Origin: Glycomyces albidus
GTDB taxonomy: Bacteria; Actinomycetota; Actinomycetes; Mycobacteriales; Micromonosporaceae
Reading direction: 5' to 3'
NCBI RefSeq assembly: GCF_009451885.1
Contig: NZ_WIAO01000002.1
Location: forward strand, 1-64,000
DNA length: 64,000 bases
The position numbers and the translations under genes were made by a program. The notes under the pieces were generated by a model. That model did no database searches. It was not told where the DNA came from and saw only the letters and a program-made list of their open reading frames with translations. Positions 6,798 through 16,990 of the stretch are shown piece after piece; positions within the stretch are counted from its first letter, which is position 1; each line of letters starts with the position of its first letter.

Positions 6798-9392
6798 TCA
6801 GATGCGTCCGGCCTGCCCGTTCAGCAGGTTCGCGACCCGGATGAGGCCCAGGTGCGAGTACGCCTGCGGGTGGTTGCCCAGGCCGCGCTCGGCGATCGGG
6901 TCCCACTGCTCGGGCAGCAGCCCGGTCGGGCCCGCGCACGCGAGGATCTGCTCGAACAGCTCCTCGGCGTCCGTGCGGCGGTCGACCTGGAGGTACGCCT
7001 CGGCGAGCCACGCGGCGCAGATGATGAACCCGCCCTCGGTGCCCGGCAGGCCGTCGTCGCGGTGGTAGCGGTAGACCGTCGGGCCCGAGCGCAGGCCGGC
7101 CTCGATCTTGAGGACGGTGCGCAGGTACCGCGGGTCGTCGGGCGGGAGCAGGCCCGAGAGGCCGATCCACAGCGACGCGGCGTCGAGGTCGTCGTGCCCG
7201 TACGCGGCCGTGTAGGCCCCGATCTCGTCGTTCCAGCCCAGCTCGAGCACGTTCTTCGCGATCTGGTCGCGCAGCTCGGGCCACTCGGGCTTGTACTCCA
7301 TGCCGAACTGCTCGGCGATCTTCAGCGCCCGGTCCACGGTCACCCAGCACATGACCTTCGAGTAGACGTGGTGCCGCGGGGCCTGGCGGGCCTCCCAGAT
7401 GCCGTGGTCGGGCTCGTGCCAGCGCTTGGCGACGGCCTCGACCATGTTCGCCATGACCCGCTCCTCGAAGTCCGAGAGGTGCCCGCGGCGCTGGGCGACG
7501 GCCTCGATGAGCATCGCGACCGGGCCGAACACGTCGAGCTGGACCTGGTTCGACGCGGCGTTGTTGATGCGCACCGGCCGCGCCCCGGCGTACCCGGGCA
7601 GCGTGTCGATGATCGCCTCGGGGCTCGGCGGCTGGCCCTCGATGTCGTAGAGCGGCGCGAGGCGCTCGGGGTGCCCGGCGGTGCGCTCGATGATCCCGGC
7701 GACCCACGCGAAGTACGACTCGGCCTCCTGGAGCGAGCCGAGGTCGACGAGCGCGTTCGCGGTCATCGCGGCGTCGCGGATCCAGCAGAACCGGTAGTCC
7801 CAGTTACGGACGCCGCCGAGCTCCTCGGGCAGCGAGGTGGTGCCGGCGGCGAGGATCGCGCCGGTGGGCTGGTAGCACAGGGCCTTGAGCGTCAGGGCCG
7901 AGCGCGAGACCGTCTCGGACTCGATGCGCGGCAGCTTCAGCGAGTCCGACCAGTTGCGCCAGCCGGCCTCGGTGGTGCGGCGGCGCACGTGGACGGGCGG
8001 GCGCCACTCGCCGAGGTCGTCCATGCCGGCGCGCATCTCGAGCACCAGGGACCCGCCGATCTGGGCGAGGTCGACCGTGGCCACGGCCAGCGAGTGCTGG
8101 CCGTCGTACTCGATGTGCCATTCGACGCCCGGCGACCGCAGGCTGATCGGCTCGCGCCCGCCGAGGACCTTCAGGCCGTCGTCGCCGACGGGCTGGAGCT
8201 GCACGGGGAGCTGCCCGAACTCCGGGCGCGGCGCGAACGTGATCCTGACGGGGATCTCGCCGGTGATCTCGCGGACGAGCACCGTGGCGTTGAGGTCGCC
8301 GCGGCGGCGGGGCGTCGAGTCGAGCCAGTCGGTGACCGACAGGCCCGACCAGCGGGTCTCGACGGTCATCGTCCCGGCCACGTACCGCTGGCCGAGCGGG
8401 ATGCCCGCGTTGACCGGCTGCACGGTGAAGTGGCCGGCGTGGTCGCCGCCGAGGAGGTCGGCGAAGACCGAGCCGGAGTCGGGCTTGGGGTGGCACATCC
8501 ACGTGACGCGGCCGTCGGGGGTCAGCAGCGCGTGGTTGGCGCCGTCGGCGATCATCGCGTGCCGCTCGATGAGCTGCGCGGACTCGCCCTGGAGCCAGGC
8601 GCGGCGGGTGTCGACCAGGCGCGCGAGGAGCTTCGCGACCTCTTCGGGGTCGGAGATCCGGTAGGCGGCGCGGGTCGGGCCGGGCCCGACCCGGACGCCG
8701 ACGTCGGGGCCGTGGAGGTGCGCGAACGCGTTCTCGTCGGTGACGTCGTCGCCCAGGAACAGGACTGCGGACGCGCCGAGCTGGTGCCGGAGCTGGTCCA
8801 GGGCGTCGCCCTTGTGGGTCGCGACCACCGACAGGTCGATGACCGCCTTGCCCTCGGTGGTCTGGACGCCGTCCCAGGTCGAGGGGCCTTCCCGGACGTC
8901 CTCGACGGCCTGGAGCGCGGCAGCCTCGGTGGCTTCGCGCACGTGCAGTGCGGCGCCGGCGGGTTTGGGCTCCACCCGGGCGCCCTCGTAGCGTTCGGCG
9001 ATCGCGGACAGCTCGGCGACGAGCTTGTCGCGCAACCGCTGGTCCTCGCTGGAGAGCGCCCGGGTGAAGCCGATGTCGAACTCGGATCCGTGGGATCCGA
9101 CCAGGTGCACTTCGGAAGGCAGGCGGGACAGGGCCGCCAGGTCGCGCAGGGCGCGACCCGAGATGACTGCGACCTTGGTCTGCGGCAGGTTCGCGAGCGT
9201 CCGCAGGGCCGACACCGATTCGGGGATCGGTTTGGCCTGCGAGGGATCGGTCACAATGGGAGCGAGCGTGCCGTCGTAGTCGCACGCGATCAGCAGCTGC
9301 GGAACGCGGGCGAGCAGAGTGAGGGCCGAGCGGAGCTCTTCAGAGGAGCCGGGGCCCTCTGGAGCACGGCCCTCTGGGCTTGGTGCGGTCAT
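6798..9392 (-). CDS. Trehalose-6-phosphate phosphatase fused to a GH15 glucoamylase/trehalase-like domain, copy 1
   Basis: The 864-residue fusion starts with an OtsB HAD phosphatase (about 20-255): nucleophile motif DYDGT (38-42) and a late LGDDVTDENAF motif. From about residue 270 on it is a GH15 domain, with NWDYRFCWIRDA, GIWEARQ carrying the probable catalytic acid, YSKVMCWV, and LLPEQWDP followed by GNHPQAYSHLGL. OtsB makes trehalose from trehalose-6-phosphate; related actinobacterial GH15 enzymes cleave trehalose or alpha-glucans. The substrate of this GH15 half is not provable here. ATG 9392 is chosen over 9413 because GGAGAG lies between them. In this copy the upstream otsA is truncated, so the native promoter is absent. 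Confidence 0.9.
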   Translation of the reverse strand: MTAPSPEGRAPEGPGSSEELRSALTLLARVPQLLIACDYDGTLAPIVTDPSQAKPIPESVSALRTLANLPQTKVAVISGRALRDLAALSRLPSEVHLVGSHGSEFDIGFTRALSSEDQRLRDKLVAELSAIAERYEGARVEPKPAGAALHVREATEAAALQAVEDVREGPSTWDGVQTTEGKAVIDLSVVATHKGDALDQLRHQLGASAVLFLGDDVTDENAFAHLHGPDVGVRVGPGPTRAAYRISDPEEVAKLLARLVDTRRAWLQGESAQLIERHAMIADGANHALLTPDGRVTWMCHPKPDSGSVFADLLGGDHAGHFTVQPVNAGIPLGQRYVAGTMTVETRWSGLSVTDWLDSTPRRRGDLNATVLVREITGEIPVRITFAPRPEFGQLPVQLQPVGDDGLKVLGGREPISLRSPGVEWHIEYDGQHSLAVATVDLAQIGGSLVLEMRAGMDDLGEWRPPVHVRRRTTEAGWRNWSDSLKLPRIESETVSRSALTLKALCYQPTGAILAAGTTSLPEELGGVRNWDYRFCWIRDAAMTANALVDLGSLQEAESYFAWVAGIIERTAGHPERLAPLYDIEGQPPSPEAIIDTLPGYAGARPVRINNAASNQVQLDVFGPVAMLIEAVAQRRGHLSDFEERVMANMVEAVAKRWHEPDHGIWEARQAPRHHVYSKVMCWVTVDRALKIAEQFGMEYKPEWPELRDQIAKNVLELGWNDEIGAYTAAYGHDDLDAASLWIGLSGLLPPDDPRYLRTVLKIEAGLRSGPTVYRYHRDDGLPGTEGGFIICAAWLAEAYLQVDRRTDAEELFEQILACAGPTGLLPEQWDPIAERGLGNHPQAYSHLGLIRVANLLNGQAGRI

Positions 9393-9458
9393 CGTGGCGT
9401 ATCTCTCCAACACCGTCGTTGTGGAATCTGTGTGCCTACCGGCCCCTGCCTGCCGTTT

Positions 9459-10225
9459 TCAGTCGGCGGAGGGCAGGCTGCCCGGATCATACGCCGCGCT
9501 GCGCTCCGGAACACCCAGCGCCGTAAGGAAGCTGCGCGCCCAACGGGAGACATCGTGCTTGCGCAGGTACCGCCTCATGGCGCGCATTCTCTTCATCTTA
9601 TCGTCGTCGGACGCGGTCGCCGCTGTCACGAATCCGTCTTTCAGGTCTGTCAGATCGTGCGGATTCACCAGGAACGCCTGCCGCAGATCCCCTGCGGCAC
9701 CGGCGAACTCGCTGAGCACGAGCGCGCCCCGGTTGTCGATCCGGCTCGCGACGTACTCCTTCGCGACGAGGTTCATACCGTCGCGCAGCGGTGTCACGGC
9801 CATCACGTCGGCCGCCTGGTACAGGGCCGACAGCTCGAACCGGTCGAACGACTGGTGCAGGTAGTGCACGGCCGGGAGCCCGACCTGGCCGTACTCGCCG
9901 TTGATCCGCCCGACCTCCCGCTCGACCCGCTCGCGCAGGGCGATGTACTGGTCGACGCGCTCGCGGCTGGGGGTCGCGACCTGGATCATGACCACCCGCG
10001 GCACCTCGAACCGGCCGTCCTCCAAGAGCTCGCGGAACGCCTTCAGGCGCTGTTCGATGCCCTTGGTGTAGTCGAGCCGGTCGACGCCGAGGATGATCGT
10101 CTCCGGTTCGCCGAGTTCGGCCCTGATCTCCTTGGCGCGCTGGCGGACCCGCTCGGTGTTCGCCACTTCTTCGTTCGAGGCGGTGTCGATGGAGATGGGG
10201 AAGGCGTCGGCCCTGACGAGGCGGT
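9459..10225 (-). pseudogene. otsA: 5'-truncated otsA created by the duplication joint
   Basis: This fragment encodes only residues 223-476 of trehalose-6-phosphate synthase; codons 1-221 and most of codon 222 are missing because the duplicated block ends inside the gene. It keeps GVDRLDYTKGI and DGMNLVAKE of the GT20 active site but lacks the N-terminal Rossmann half, including NRLPV, so activity is not expected. The frame happens to stay open across the joint into unrelated sequence up to a TTG at 10322, adding 33 residues without a ribosome-binding site. The intact gene is at 19652-21082. Confidence 0.9.
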
Positions 10226-11949
10226 TCGGGCGGGGGATCGACCGGTCGGGATCACCCCGCCGGCGGCAGTGCTCCAACGAGGCACAAGTCCGGCAAGGCC
10301 ATGGGAGACGACACTGACACAAGCACGACGGGCATGATCGGCACTCGCCTCGCGCCAGGGTCTGGCACGGGCATCGCCGGTAACCGACCGATGTCGCTGC
10401 TGCCCTTCACAACTCAATAGGGGATGCACCAACAAGCGCCGCAGGGTGCGCGCAGAGTGGATGCGCGCCGGGTGGATGCGAGCAGGGCTGCGCCGGGTCT
10501 GGTGCGAGGCCGGGGCGGTGATTCGCGCGAGCGTGCGCTCAGGCCGCACCGGATCGCCACAGGTGCTGAAGCGACCGGGACCCAGAGCAATTGGGGCCGG
10601 CGTTGCCGCAGTGCGTTTGTGGCTGGTGAGTCGGCGTCCGCCGGGGTCGGCGCGGGTGCAGCTGAGCTGGACGGGTCGCGGATCCCGGCCGAAACGGGTC
10701 TGGGTCGGTGCGGAAGCTGGTGCGCGAGCGTGCGCTGAAGTGCTGAGACCGAACCGCCGCGCCTGCCGAAGCGGCAGGGACGGAGCGGGATCGGTCCCGC
10801 GCCTCCCGAGTGCGCTGGGGCCAGGCGGCCGTGGTTCACAGGGACCACCCGAGGCGAGGGGCGATCGGAGCGATCGCCGCTCGCCAGTGCTGGCCGGTTC
10901 GGCGTCAGACTCGCTGCACGGACGCGGAACGCCAGGCGACACCAGTGCAGCGGACGAGTTGCGGGGATGACGAACGCGCGGGCCTGCCGTGAGGCGTTGC
11001 ACGCTGCTCTGGCGCGATGTGAAGCGGTGCCGAGCAGTCAATGCCGAGCAAGGATTGCCGGGCCCGGTCACCTCGGGCCAGATCCGGCCAGGGCGCAAAG
11101 CGTGATCGTGCCAGCGGCGGACCGAACTCCGTTCGCAGGCGACCGCATCGCGGCCGGCCGAAGCGGACCCGGCCGCGGCAACGCTTCCGGGTGCGGGCGG
11201 CTCTCTCCGTCATCGGTGCTGTTGTGGACCTGTGATGGATCGGGACCAGAGTCCTGGAGCGCACCGCAACCGCACACGCATCCGGTCGTCGCCGCCCGAT
11301 CGAACACCGGCACCGACGAGACCAGGGGTTGACCGGGCACCGGTTCACAGGCCGTGGATGGGGTTGGGCGCCGGCCGAAGCAGTGCCCGGCCACAGCGAC
11401 GCGCCTTCGTCACGTGCGGCTGAACCCGTCGTCGGTGCCCGTGCGGACTTGGTACGGATCGCGACTCGAGGCTCGGAGCGCGTGCCCGCAGCCGCGCACG
11501 TACCCGGTCGTCGCCGTCCGAGCGGACACCGGCCACGACCGGACACTGCCACGGCAACGCCACACCTACAGGGCATGTCCGTGCTCCCGTTCGCACGCAA
11601 TTGATGCAGTTACGCCGGCCCAGCCAGACCCGGCCACGGCAACCCGCCTCCGGTGCGTGCGGCTCGCTCCGTCATCGGTGCTTTTGGGGACCTGTTTTGG
11701 ATCGGGACCCGAGCCCCGGCGTGCACCCGCATCACGCACCCACCTGCTCGTCGCCGCCTGATCGAACACCGGCCCCGACGCGACCCGATACGACGAACTC
11801 GTCGTCGGCTACCTCGCTACCACCGTCCACGTCGCCAGCCTCAGCAACTGACTCCACGACATCTCGACAGGGCCTGGCCTGGCTTGGCCTGGCCCCCTTG
11901 GCAACCGGGGTCCATCCCCGAGGGTCCGGGCGACGGTCGGCGTGCCCCG
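10226..11949. other. 1.7 kb region without convincing genes, copy 2
   Basis: Same sequence as 33-1756. Here it lies between the beheaded otsA and the second araC copy rather than beside the left-hand hairpin. If it carries any outward promoter on the minus strand, that would be the only local one for the first otsB-GH15 copy. Confidence 0.6.
11168..11781. repeat. Three degenerate ~155 bp repeats, copy 2
   Basis: Second occurrence of the repeat trio, at about 11168-11319, 11386-11541 and 11629-11781, unchanged from the first. Confidence 0.65.
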
Positions 11950-12843
11950 TCATTGCGGGGCCAGCACTTGGCTCCTGAAGGTGATCGGGGTCGTTCCCGT
12001 CCGCTGGGCGAAGAACTTGTTGAAGTTCGTCGGGCTCGAGAAGCCGAGGCGTTCGCCGATGCGGGCGGCCGGGATCGGGGAGCAGGCGAGCATCCGCTTG
12101 GCCTCCAGCACCACCCGCCGGTCGATGAACTCCTTCGCGGGCATCCCGACCGCCGCGATCGTGGCGCGCGAGAGCGTCCTGGGGGAGCAGGCGAGGGCCT
12201 CGGCATAGTCGCTGAGCGTGCGCGTGTTCGCGAAGTCGCGCTCCACCGCGTCGCGGAAGGCCAGATACACCTCGCCCTGCTCGGGGCCGGCGGGCACGCC
12301 CGGCAGGCTCGCGATGCGCAGCACGAGGACCGCGAGCAGGTGCCGCAGCACCTGCCGGCGCGTGTCGGGCGCGAGCCGGTCGGCCGAGTGCTCCCACTGG
12401 AGCTGCGTGGTCGCCGCGCGCAACAGCGCGTGGTCCTCGGCCGCGGGGGAGCGGAGCACCGGCGCGTGCGGGTCGTCCGCGCACACGCCGATCGCGGTGT
12501 CGGGGTCGAGGCAACCGGTCGTGAACCGGATGACGGTGCCCTCGGCGCGGTCGAGGTCGCCCCACTGCTGCACCTGTCCGGGCCGCGCCCACAGCCACTG
12601 CCCCGGGGCGACGGCGTGCTCGCGGAAGTCGACGGCGTGCCGCAGCGCGCCGGAGGTGAGCGTGATGAGGCAGTGCCGGTCGGGCCTGAAGGGCTGCGAG
12701 CGGCCGGCGCCGCCGGCGCGCAGCCGCGAGATCGTGACGATCTCGAGCGACGGGGCCGGGGCACCGAACGAGTCGGCGGGGCACTCCGCGGTGGTCGGGA
12801 ATGCGCGGCCCGTTATGTCATCTTGTCGTGTATTCACCAGCAT
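11950..12843 (-). CDS. AraC family transcriptional regulator, copy 2
   Basis: Same 297-residue product as the gene at 1757-2650, with the C-terminal AraC/XylS DNA-binding domain. Start ATG 12843 by the same argument. Two identical regulator genes each sit beside an identical target-like gene, so regulator dosage doubles together with its presumed operator. Downstream of its stop it faces the repeat region and then the beheaded otsA, instead of the window-edge hairpin. Confidence 0.85.
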   Translation of the reverse strand: MLVNTRQDDITGRAFPTTAECPADSFGAPAPSLEIVTISRLRAGGAGRSQPFRPDRHCLITLTSGALRHAVDFREHAVAPGQWLWARPGQVQQWGDLDRAEGTVIRFTTGCLDPDTAIGVCADDPHAPVLRSPAAEDHALLRAATTQLQWEHSADRLAPDTRRQVLRHLLAVLVLRIASLPGVPAGPEQGEVYLAFRDAVERDFANTRTLSDYAEALACSPRTLSRATIAAVGMPAKEFIDRRVVLEAKRMLACSPIPAARIGERLGFSSPTNFNKFFAQRTGTTPITFRSQVLAPQ

Positions 12844-12914
12844 CGAGCGGTACTTTATCCGTTTTTCCGGTCTCGCGAGGCGACTCCCGGCCATCGGGAC
12901 GCCCTGGGGACTAG

Positions 12915-12926
12915 TTCAAATTTGAA
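12915..12926. promoter_or_regulatory. Perfect 12-bp palindrome in the divergent araC/dsbA-like spacer, copy 2
   Basis: TTCAAATTTGAA again, placed just before the TACGCT hexamer at 12928-12933 and the ATG at 12941. Candidate operator. Confidence 0.5.
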
Positions 12927-12940
12927 GTACGCTGGTGCCC

Positions 12941-13588
12941 ATGACCGAATCCAAGACCGTAGACTTCTGGTTCGACCCCGCCTGCCCCTGGGCCTGGATG
13001 ACCTCCCGCTGGATCATCGAGGCGTCCAAACTCCGCGACCTCGACGTGCGCTGGAACGTCATGAGCCTCTTCGTGCTCAACGAGCCGAACCTCGACGAGC
13101 TCCCCGAGTTCTACCAGGACCTCATGCCGAAGACCCTCCCCGCCGTCCGGGTGGCGACCGCCGTCGCCGAGCAGTACGACAACGAGACCCTCGGCCGCCT
13201 CTACACCGCCCTCGGCAACCGGATCCACCTCCGCAAGGAGAAGGACTCCGCGGTGTACATCGCCTCGGCCCTCGAGGCCGTCGGCCTTCCCGCCGAACTC
13301 GCCGGGGCCGCCAAGACCGAGGAATGGGACGAGGCCCTGCGCGCCTCGCACCAGCGCGGCATCGACCTGGTCGGCACCGACGTGGGGACCCCGGTCGTCG
13401 CGGTCGAGAACGACGAGGGCGTCAAGGTCGGCCTCTTCGGCCCGGTCGTGACCCCCGCCCCGCAGGGCGAGGCCGCGGCGAAGCTGTGGGACGGCGTCTA
13501 CGCCGTGACCACGACGCCGGGCTTCTACGAGCTCAAGCGCTCGCGCACCGACGGCCCGAACTTCGACAACCTCGTCGACGACCTCTAG
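12941..13588 (+). CDS. DsbA-fold protein, Rv2466c family, copy 2
   Basis: Same 215-residue product as 2748-3395, including the CPWA active site that lacks the second cysteine. Promoter-like hexamer, start and terminator are all duplicated with it, so this copy should be expressed independently of the first. Confidence 0.88.
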   Translation: MTESKTVDFWFDPACPWAWMTSRWIIEASKLRDLDVRWNVMSLFVLNEPNLDELPEFYQDLMPKTLPAVRVATAVAEQYDNETLGRLYTALGNRIHLRKEKDSAVYIASALEAVGLPAELAGAAKTEEWDEALRASHQRGIDLVGTDVGTPVVAVENDEGVKVGLFGPVVTPAPQGEAAAKLWDGVYAVTTTPGFYELKRSRTDGPNFDNLVDDL

Positions 13589-13615
13589 GCCGCCCGGCGG
13601 ACTCCTGTCCAAAGC

Positions 13616-13651
13616 GGAACGCCCGCAACGCGATCGCGTTGCGGGCGTTCC
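13616..13651. terminator. Bidirectional terminator, copy 2
   Basis: Perfect 18-base arms between the convergent second copies of the DsbA-like and DUF3145 genes. Confidence 0.85.
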
Positions 13652-13676
13652 GTTCGTCGTTCGTCCGGCCTCGGGC

Positions 13677-14192
13677 CTAGCTGACCTGGGAGAGCCAGGA
13701 CTGCTCGGTGCCGCCGGAGGACTGCCGGTACGGCGCGAGTTCGCGCTCCCAGTCCAGGCCGAGGAGCTGGTCCAGTCCGGAGCGGAGCGCCTCGGCGCTC
13801 GTGGTGGTCGCCAGGAGCGCGCGGATGCGGTCCTCGGCGATCATGATGTCGCCGCTGGCGCTCATCGCGGCGCGGTAGGCGCCGCGGCCGGGGACGTGCA
13901 TGATCCGCTCGCCGTCGACGCCCGCGCTCGGGTCCTCGGTGACCTCGAAGCGCAGCATCGGCCACTGCGCCAGGGCCTTCGCGAACTCGGCGCCCATGCC
14001 GGCGTAACCGGTCCAGGGGCGCTCGGCGCGCATGGTGCCCCGCTCGGCCTCCTGCGGGGACCAGCCCAGCTTCACCGTTCCCTGCCGCGAGGAGCCGCCG
14101 GAGCTCTCCAGGACACGCCCGATCGCCCACTCAACGTGCGGGCACACAGCCGGCGGGCTGGAGTGGATGTAGATCACGCCGCGTGTCTGCAT
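13677..14192 (-). CDS. DUF3145 family protein, copy 2
   Basis: Same 171-residue product as 3484-3999, with the same AAGGAGGT ribosome-binding site before ATG 14192. Its own promoter region is inside the duplicated block, so it should be functional. Confidence 0.85.
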   Translation of the reverse strand: MQTRGVIYIHSSPPAVCPHVEWAIGRVLESSGGSSRQGTVKLGWSPQEAERGTMRAERPWTGYAGMGAEFAKALAQWPMLRFEVTEDPSAGVDGERIMHVPGRGAYRAAMSASGDIMIAEDRIRALLATTTSAEALRSGLDQLLGLDWERELAPYRQSSGGTEQSWLSQVS

Positions 14193-14586
14193 CGCGCACC
14201 TCCTTGGCAATCGGCGTATCTGAGTACTGGCTCACTCCTTGTGGTCATTTGGCTACGACGTGAAGTCGCCCAACGGGTATCGGCCGGGCCGATGAAGGGA
14301 TGAACTCGGACCCGGCGCGCTATTCCGCTCTGTTACATACTGACAGCTTCGAAAGCATCGCGCTAGGCTTAAACGGCTCCGGGCGCTCACTTTTTCGATC
14401 ATTCGATGTGTCACACCTGGTGTATGTGCTAGTGGTCGCACGGCGCACCTGAGCTACACTTGCGCATGACCGGCATACTGTCGGTTTTCTTTTGTGGTCC
14501 AACCCAGGTTCAGTGCCAGTCCTTCGGCTGCTCTCTTCCTGCGTGAGGCCGAAAGTTCGTCTACACGACATGGTGAGGAGACCGGC
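14193..14586. other. 394-bp divergent intergenic region, copy 2
   Basis: Identical to 4000-4393; a plausible -10 for the rightward small gene is TACACT at 14455-14460. Nothing else recognised. Confidence 0.5.
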
Positions 14587-14931
14587 GTGGCAGCCAACAC
14601 TTCCAAGACAGCACGCGCTTCCGTCAAGGCCGGCCAGGGCAAGGGCACCGCGGGCCTCAGCGTCCTCGGCGAGTTCAAGTACCTGATCCCGCTCAACGGC
14701 GGCAAGCACGTCTACCTGCGCAACCTGACCACCGGCAAGACCCTGCACCTCGCCACCGGCTCCGAGGCGTTCACCGAGGCCCTCAAGGGCCTGGCCGCCG
14801 CCGGCCACGGTGAGAAGCTCAAGGCCGAGATCGAGGGCCTCGCGGCCAAGCTCCCCGAGCAGGGCTGGGACACCACCCTCAAGAACCTCGAAGAGGCCGG
14901 CGTCTTCTCCGCCGAGGCCGTCGCCGCTTAG
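14587..14931 (+). CDS. Small conserved-looking hypothetical protein, copy 2
   Basis: Same 114-residue Ala/Lys-rich product as 4394-4738, with GTG start and GAGGAG ribosome-binding site intact. No family recognised. Confidence 0.7.
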   Translation: MAANTSKTARASVKAGQGKGTAGLSVLGEFKYLIPLNGGKHVYLRNLTTGKTLHLATGSEAFTEALKGLAAAGHGEKLKAEIEGLAAKLPEQGWDTTLKNLEEAGVFSAEAVAA

Positions 14932-15125
14932 GTTTCGCACCAGCGACAGCCGCGCTCCATGCCCCTCCGGGCGTGGGGCGCTTTTCTCATGCCCGCGGGA
15001 ATTGGTCGATCAAATGTTCGACACCGCTTTTCGTCGGTCTTATCTGCAACTGCGGAATGCATTCCCCGATTGGGTACGCGGAGTGGAGCGGCTCACCCGA
15101 TCGGCCGAACCGATCGGGCAATCGG

Positions 15126-16928
15126 TCAATCCCCGAGATCGCCGGTGCACACCGGTTCGGACATCGGCACCCGGTCCACCGACCAGAGCGCGCTCACCTG
15201 GAAGCAGTACTCCTGGTCCGGACTGAACCCGCCGGTCGTGAACTCGGTCTCGAGCGTGCCCTCGGTGTTGAGCGCCTCGGCCTTCTCGTCGCCCACGCGC
15301 TGCGCGAATACGATGTACCGCAACGTGTCCGTGGCGCCCTCGGGCGCGTCCCACGCGAGGGTCACCTCGCCCTCGTTCCACGACTCGATCGTCAGGCCCG
15401 TCGGCGCGCCCTGGCCGTCCGTGTTCGCCTGGTCGAGGTCGTCGCCGTCCTTGTTCGGCATGAGCAGCCACAGCCACAAGGTCATGACGAGTCCGAGCAC
15501 GACCGAGATCGCCAGCCCCAGGTACACGTACCCCTTGAGGCTCCGCCCGTCCGCCTGCTTCGGCTGGGACGGCTTGGAGGGCTTGTACGCCTTGGTCTTG
15601 CGCTGCTTCGCGCCGTCCCGGCCGATCACCGGCGGCGCGAACACCTGCGGTTCGGGCTGCGCGGGCGCCGGCGGAGCCTGCTGCACCGCCCACGGGGACG
15701 GCGGCGGCTGCATGCTCACCGGCGCCTGCGGCGGCGCCGAGTACGGCGCCACCGACGCCGGGGCGCCGGAGAACGGGGCCGCTGACATCGGTGCGCCCGA
15801 GAACGGCGCCGCCGAGACCGGCGGCGCCCCCGTCTGCCCGTTCAACTGCGCGTAGCGCGGATCGACCGCATGCCCGAGCTGCGCACCGAACCCGCCCGTG
15901 CCGCCGCCGGTCATCCCTCCGGCGGTCGAACCGAGCGTGTTCCCGTACTCCGAGTGCGGCATCGGCGGCACGACGGGCGCGAACGGGTCGAGCGGCACCC
16001 GCGTCCCCCGCGAGGCCACCTCGGGCCGGTAGACCGTCTCCTCGTTCGAGACGTCCCCGATCACCGACGGGGCCGGGGCCTTGCCGATCCCGCCGCCGTA
16101 CATCCCGCGCTGGAGCTCCTCGGCGAACGCCTCGCACGAGGCCGGGCGCCGCGCCGGATCCCGCGAGAGGCTCCGCACGAGCAGGTTCTCGAGCCACTCG
16201 GGGACGTCGTCGCGGGGGATCTTCGGCGGGGGCGCGTCGGAGGTGACCCGCTGGCGGTGCGTGTCGGGGTCGGTGCCGCCCTCGGGGTTCGCGAACGGCG
16301 CGAACCCGGCGAGGAGGTGCCACATGCTGGACGCGAGGCTGAACAGGTCGCTCGCGGGCGTCTGGGCCTGCCGCAGCAGCGCCTCCGGCGACGCGTGGAG
16401 CGGGGTGAGTTTGTCGATCGCGGCCGTCGCGGCGAGGGCCGCCGGGGTCCGCGCGATCCCGAAGTCGGCGAGCGCCGGACCGTACTGGCCGCGGAGGATG
16501 TTCTGGGGCTTCACGTCCCGGTGCAGGATGTCCGCCTGGTGGGCGGCCTGGAGCGCCTGGCCGATCTTGACGCCGACGTCGATGACGTCGGGGACCGGGA
16601 GCGGGCCGTTCGCCTTGAGGATCGCCGAGTACGAGCCGCCCTCGCAGTACTCCATGACGATGAACGGCTGCCCGGCGTCGGTGTGCCCGGTGTCGATGAT
16701 CGAGACGATGTGCGGGTGGTTCGAGACCGCGACGGTCGCCTCGAGCTCCTTCTCGACCGAGTCGGCGGTGGTCATGTCGTCGTCGACGAGCAGGACCTTG
16801 ACGGCCACGGTCCGGTCCAGCCGCTCCTGGACGGCGCGGTAGACGAACGCGGTCGACCCGTGCGCGACCATCTCGAAGTCGCGGAACCCGGGGATGGCCG
16901 GATGGAAGGAAGGAGTGGGGAGGCTCAA
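15126..16928 (-). CDS. Membrane Ser/Thr protein kinase with extracytoplasmic FnIII-like domain, copy 2
   Basis: Same 600-residue product as 4933-6735 with HRDVKPQN, DFG, a Pro-rich linker, one membrane helix and an outer FnIII-like domain. In this copy the upstream otsA-otsB unit is complete, so any read-through from the native otsA promoter would reach this kinase gene and not the first copy. Confidence 0.88.
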   Translation of the reverse strand: MSLPTPSFHPAIPGFRDFEMVAHGSTAFVYRAVQERLDRTVAVKVLLVDDDMTTADSVEKELEATVAVSNHPHIVSIIDTGHTDAGQPFIVMEYCEGGSYSAILKANGPLPVPDVIDVGVKIGQALQAAHQADILHRDVKPQNILRGQYGPALADFGIARTPAALAATAAIDKLTPLHASPEALLRQAQTPASDLFSLASSMWHLLAGFAPFANPEGGTDPDTHRQRVTSDAPPPKIPRDDVPEWLENLLVRSLSRDPARRPASCEAFAEELQRGMYGGGIGKAPAPSVIGDVSNEETVYRPEVASRGTRVPLDPFAPVVPPMPHSEYGNTLGSTAGGMTGGGTGGFGAQLGHAVDPRYAQLNGQTGAPPVSAAPFSGAPMSAAPFSGAPASVAPYSAPPQAPVSMQPPPSPWAVQQAPPAPAQPEPQVFAPPVIGRDGAKQRKTKAYKPSKPSQPKQADGRSLKGYVYLGLAISVVLGLVMTLWLWLLMPNKDGDDLDQANTDGQGAPTGLTIESWNEGEVTLAWDAPEGATDTLRYIVFAQRVGDEKAEALNTEGTLETEFTTGGFSPDQEYCFQVSALWSVDRVPMSEPVCTGDLGD

Positions 16929-16982
16929 GGCGGGGGCTCTCTTCCGGGGACGGTGATCCCGTCCAGATTAGCCCCCGCCTTG
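16926..16982. terminator. Hairpin after otsB-GH15 that includes the kinase start codon, copy 2
   Basis: Same 13-base-arm inverted repeat as 6733-6789, with one arm containing the TTG start at 16928. Confidence 0.75.
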
Positions 16983-16990
16983 AAACCTTC

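Larger units (their letters stand above)
33..10225. repeat. Tandem direct duplication of 10,193 bp, copy 1
   Basis: The block 33-10225 is repeated head to tail as 10226-20418. Every reading frame on both strands gives the same products at a constant offset of 10,193, so the copies are essentially or fully identical. The left edge is set by A32 versus T10225, the right edge by T10226 versus C20419. The novel joint at 10225/10226 reads GAGGCGGT then TCGGGCGG. I see no flanking homology longer than a base or two, and no insertion sequence at either edge. It is either a very recent duplication or an assembly error. Confidence 0.95.
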
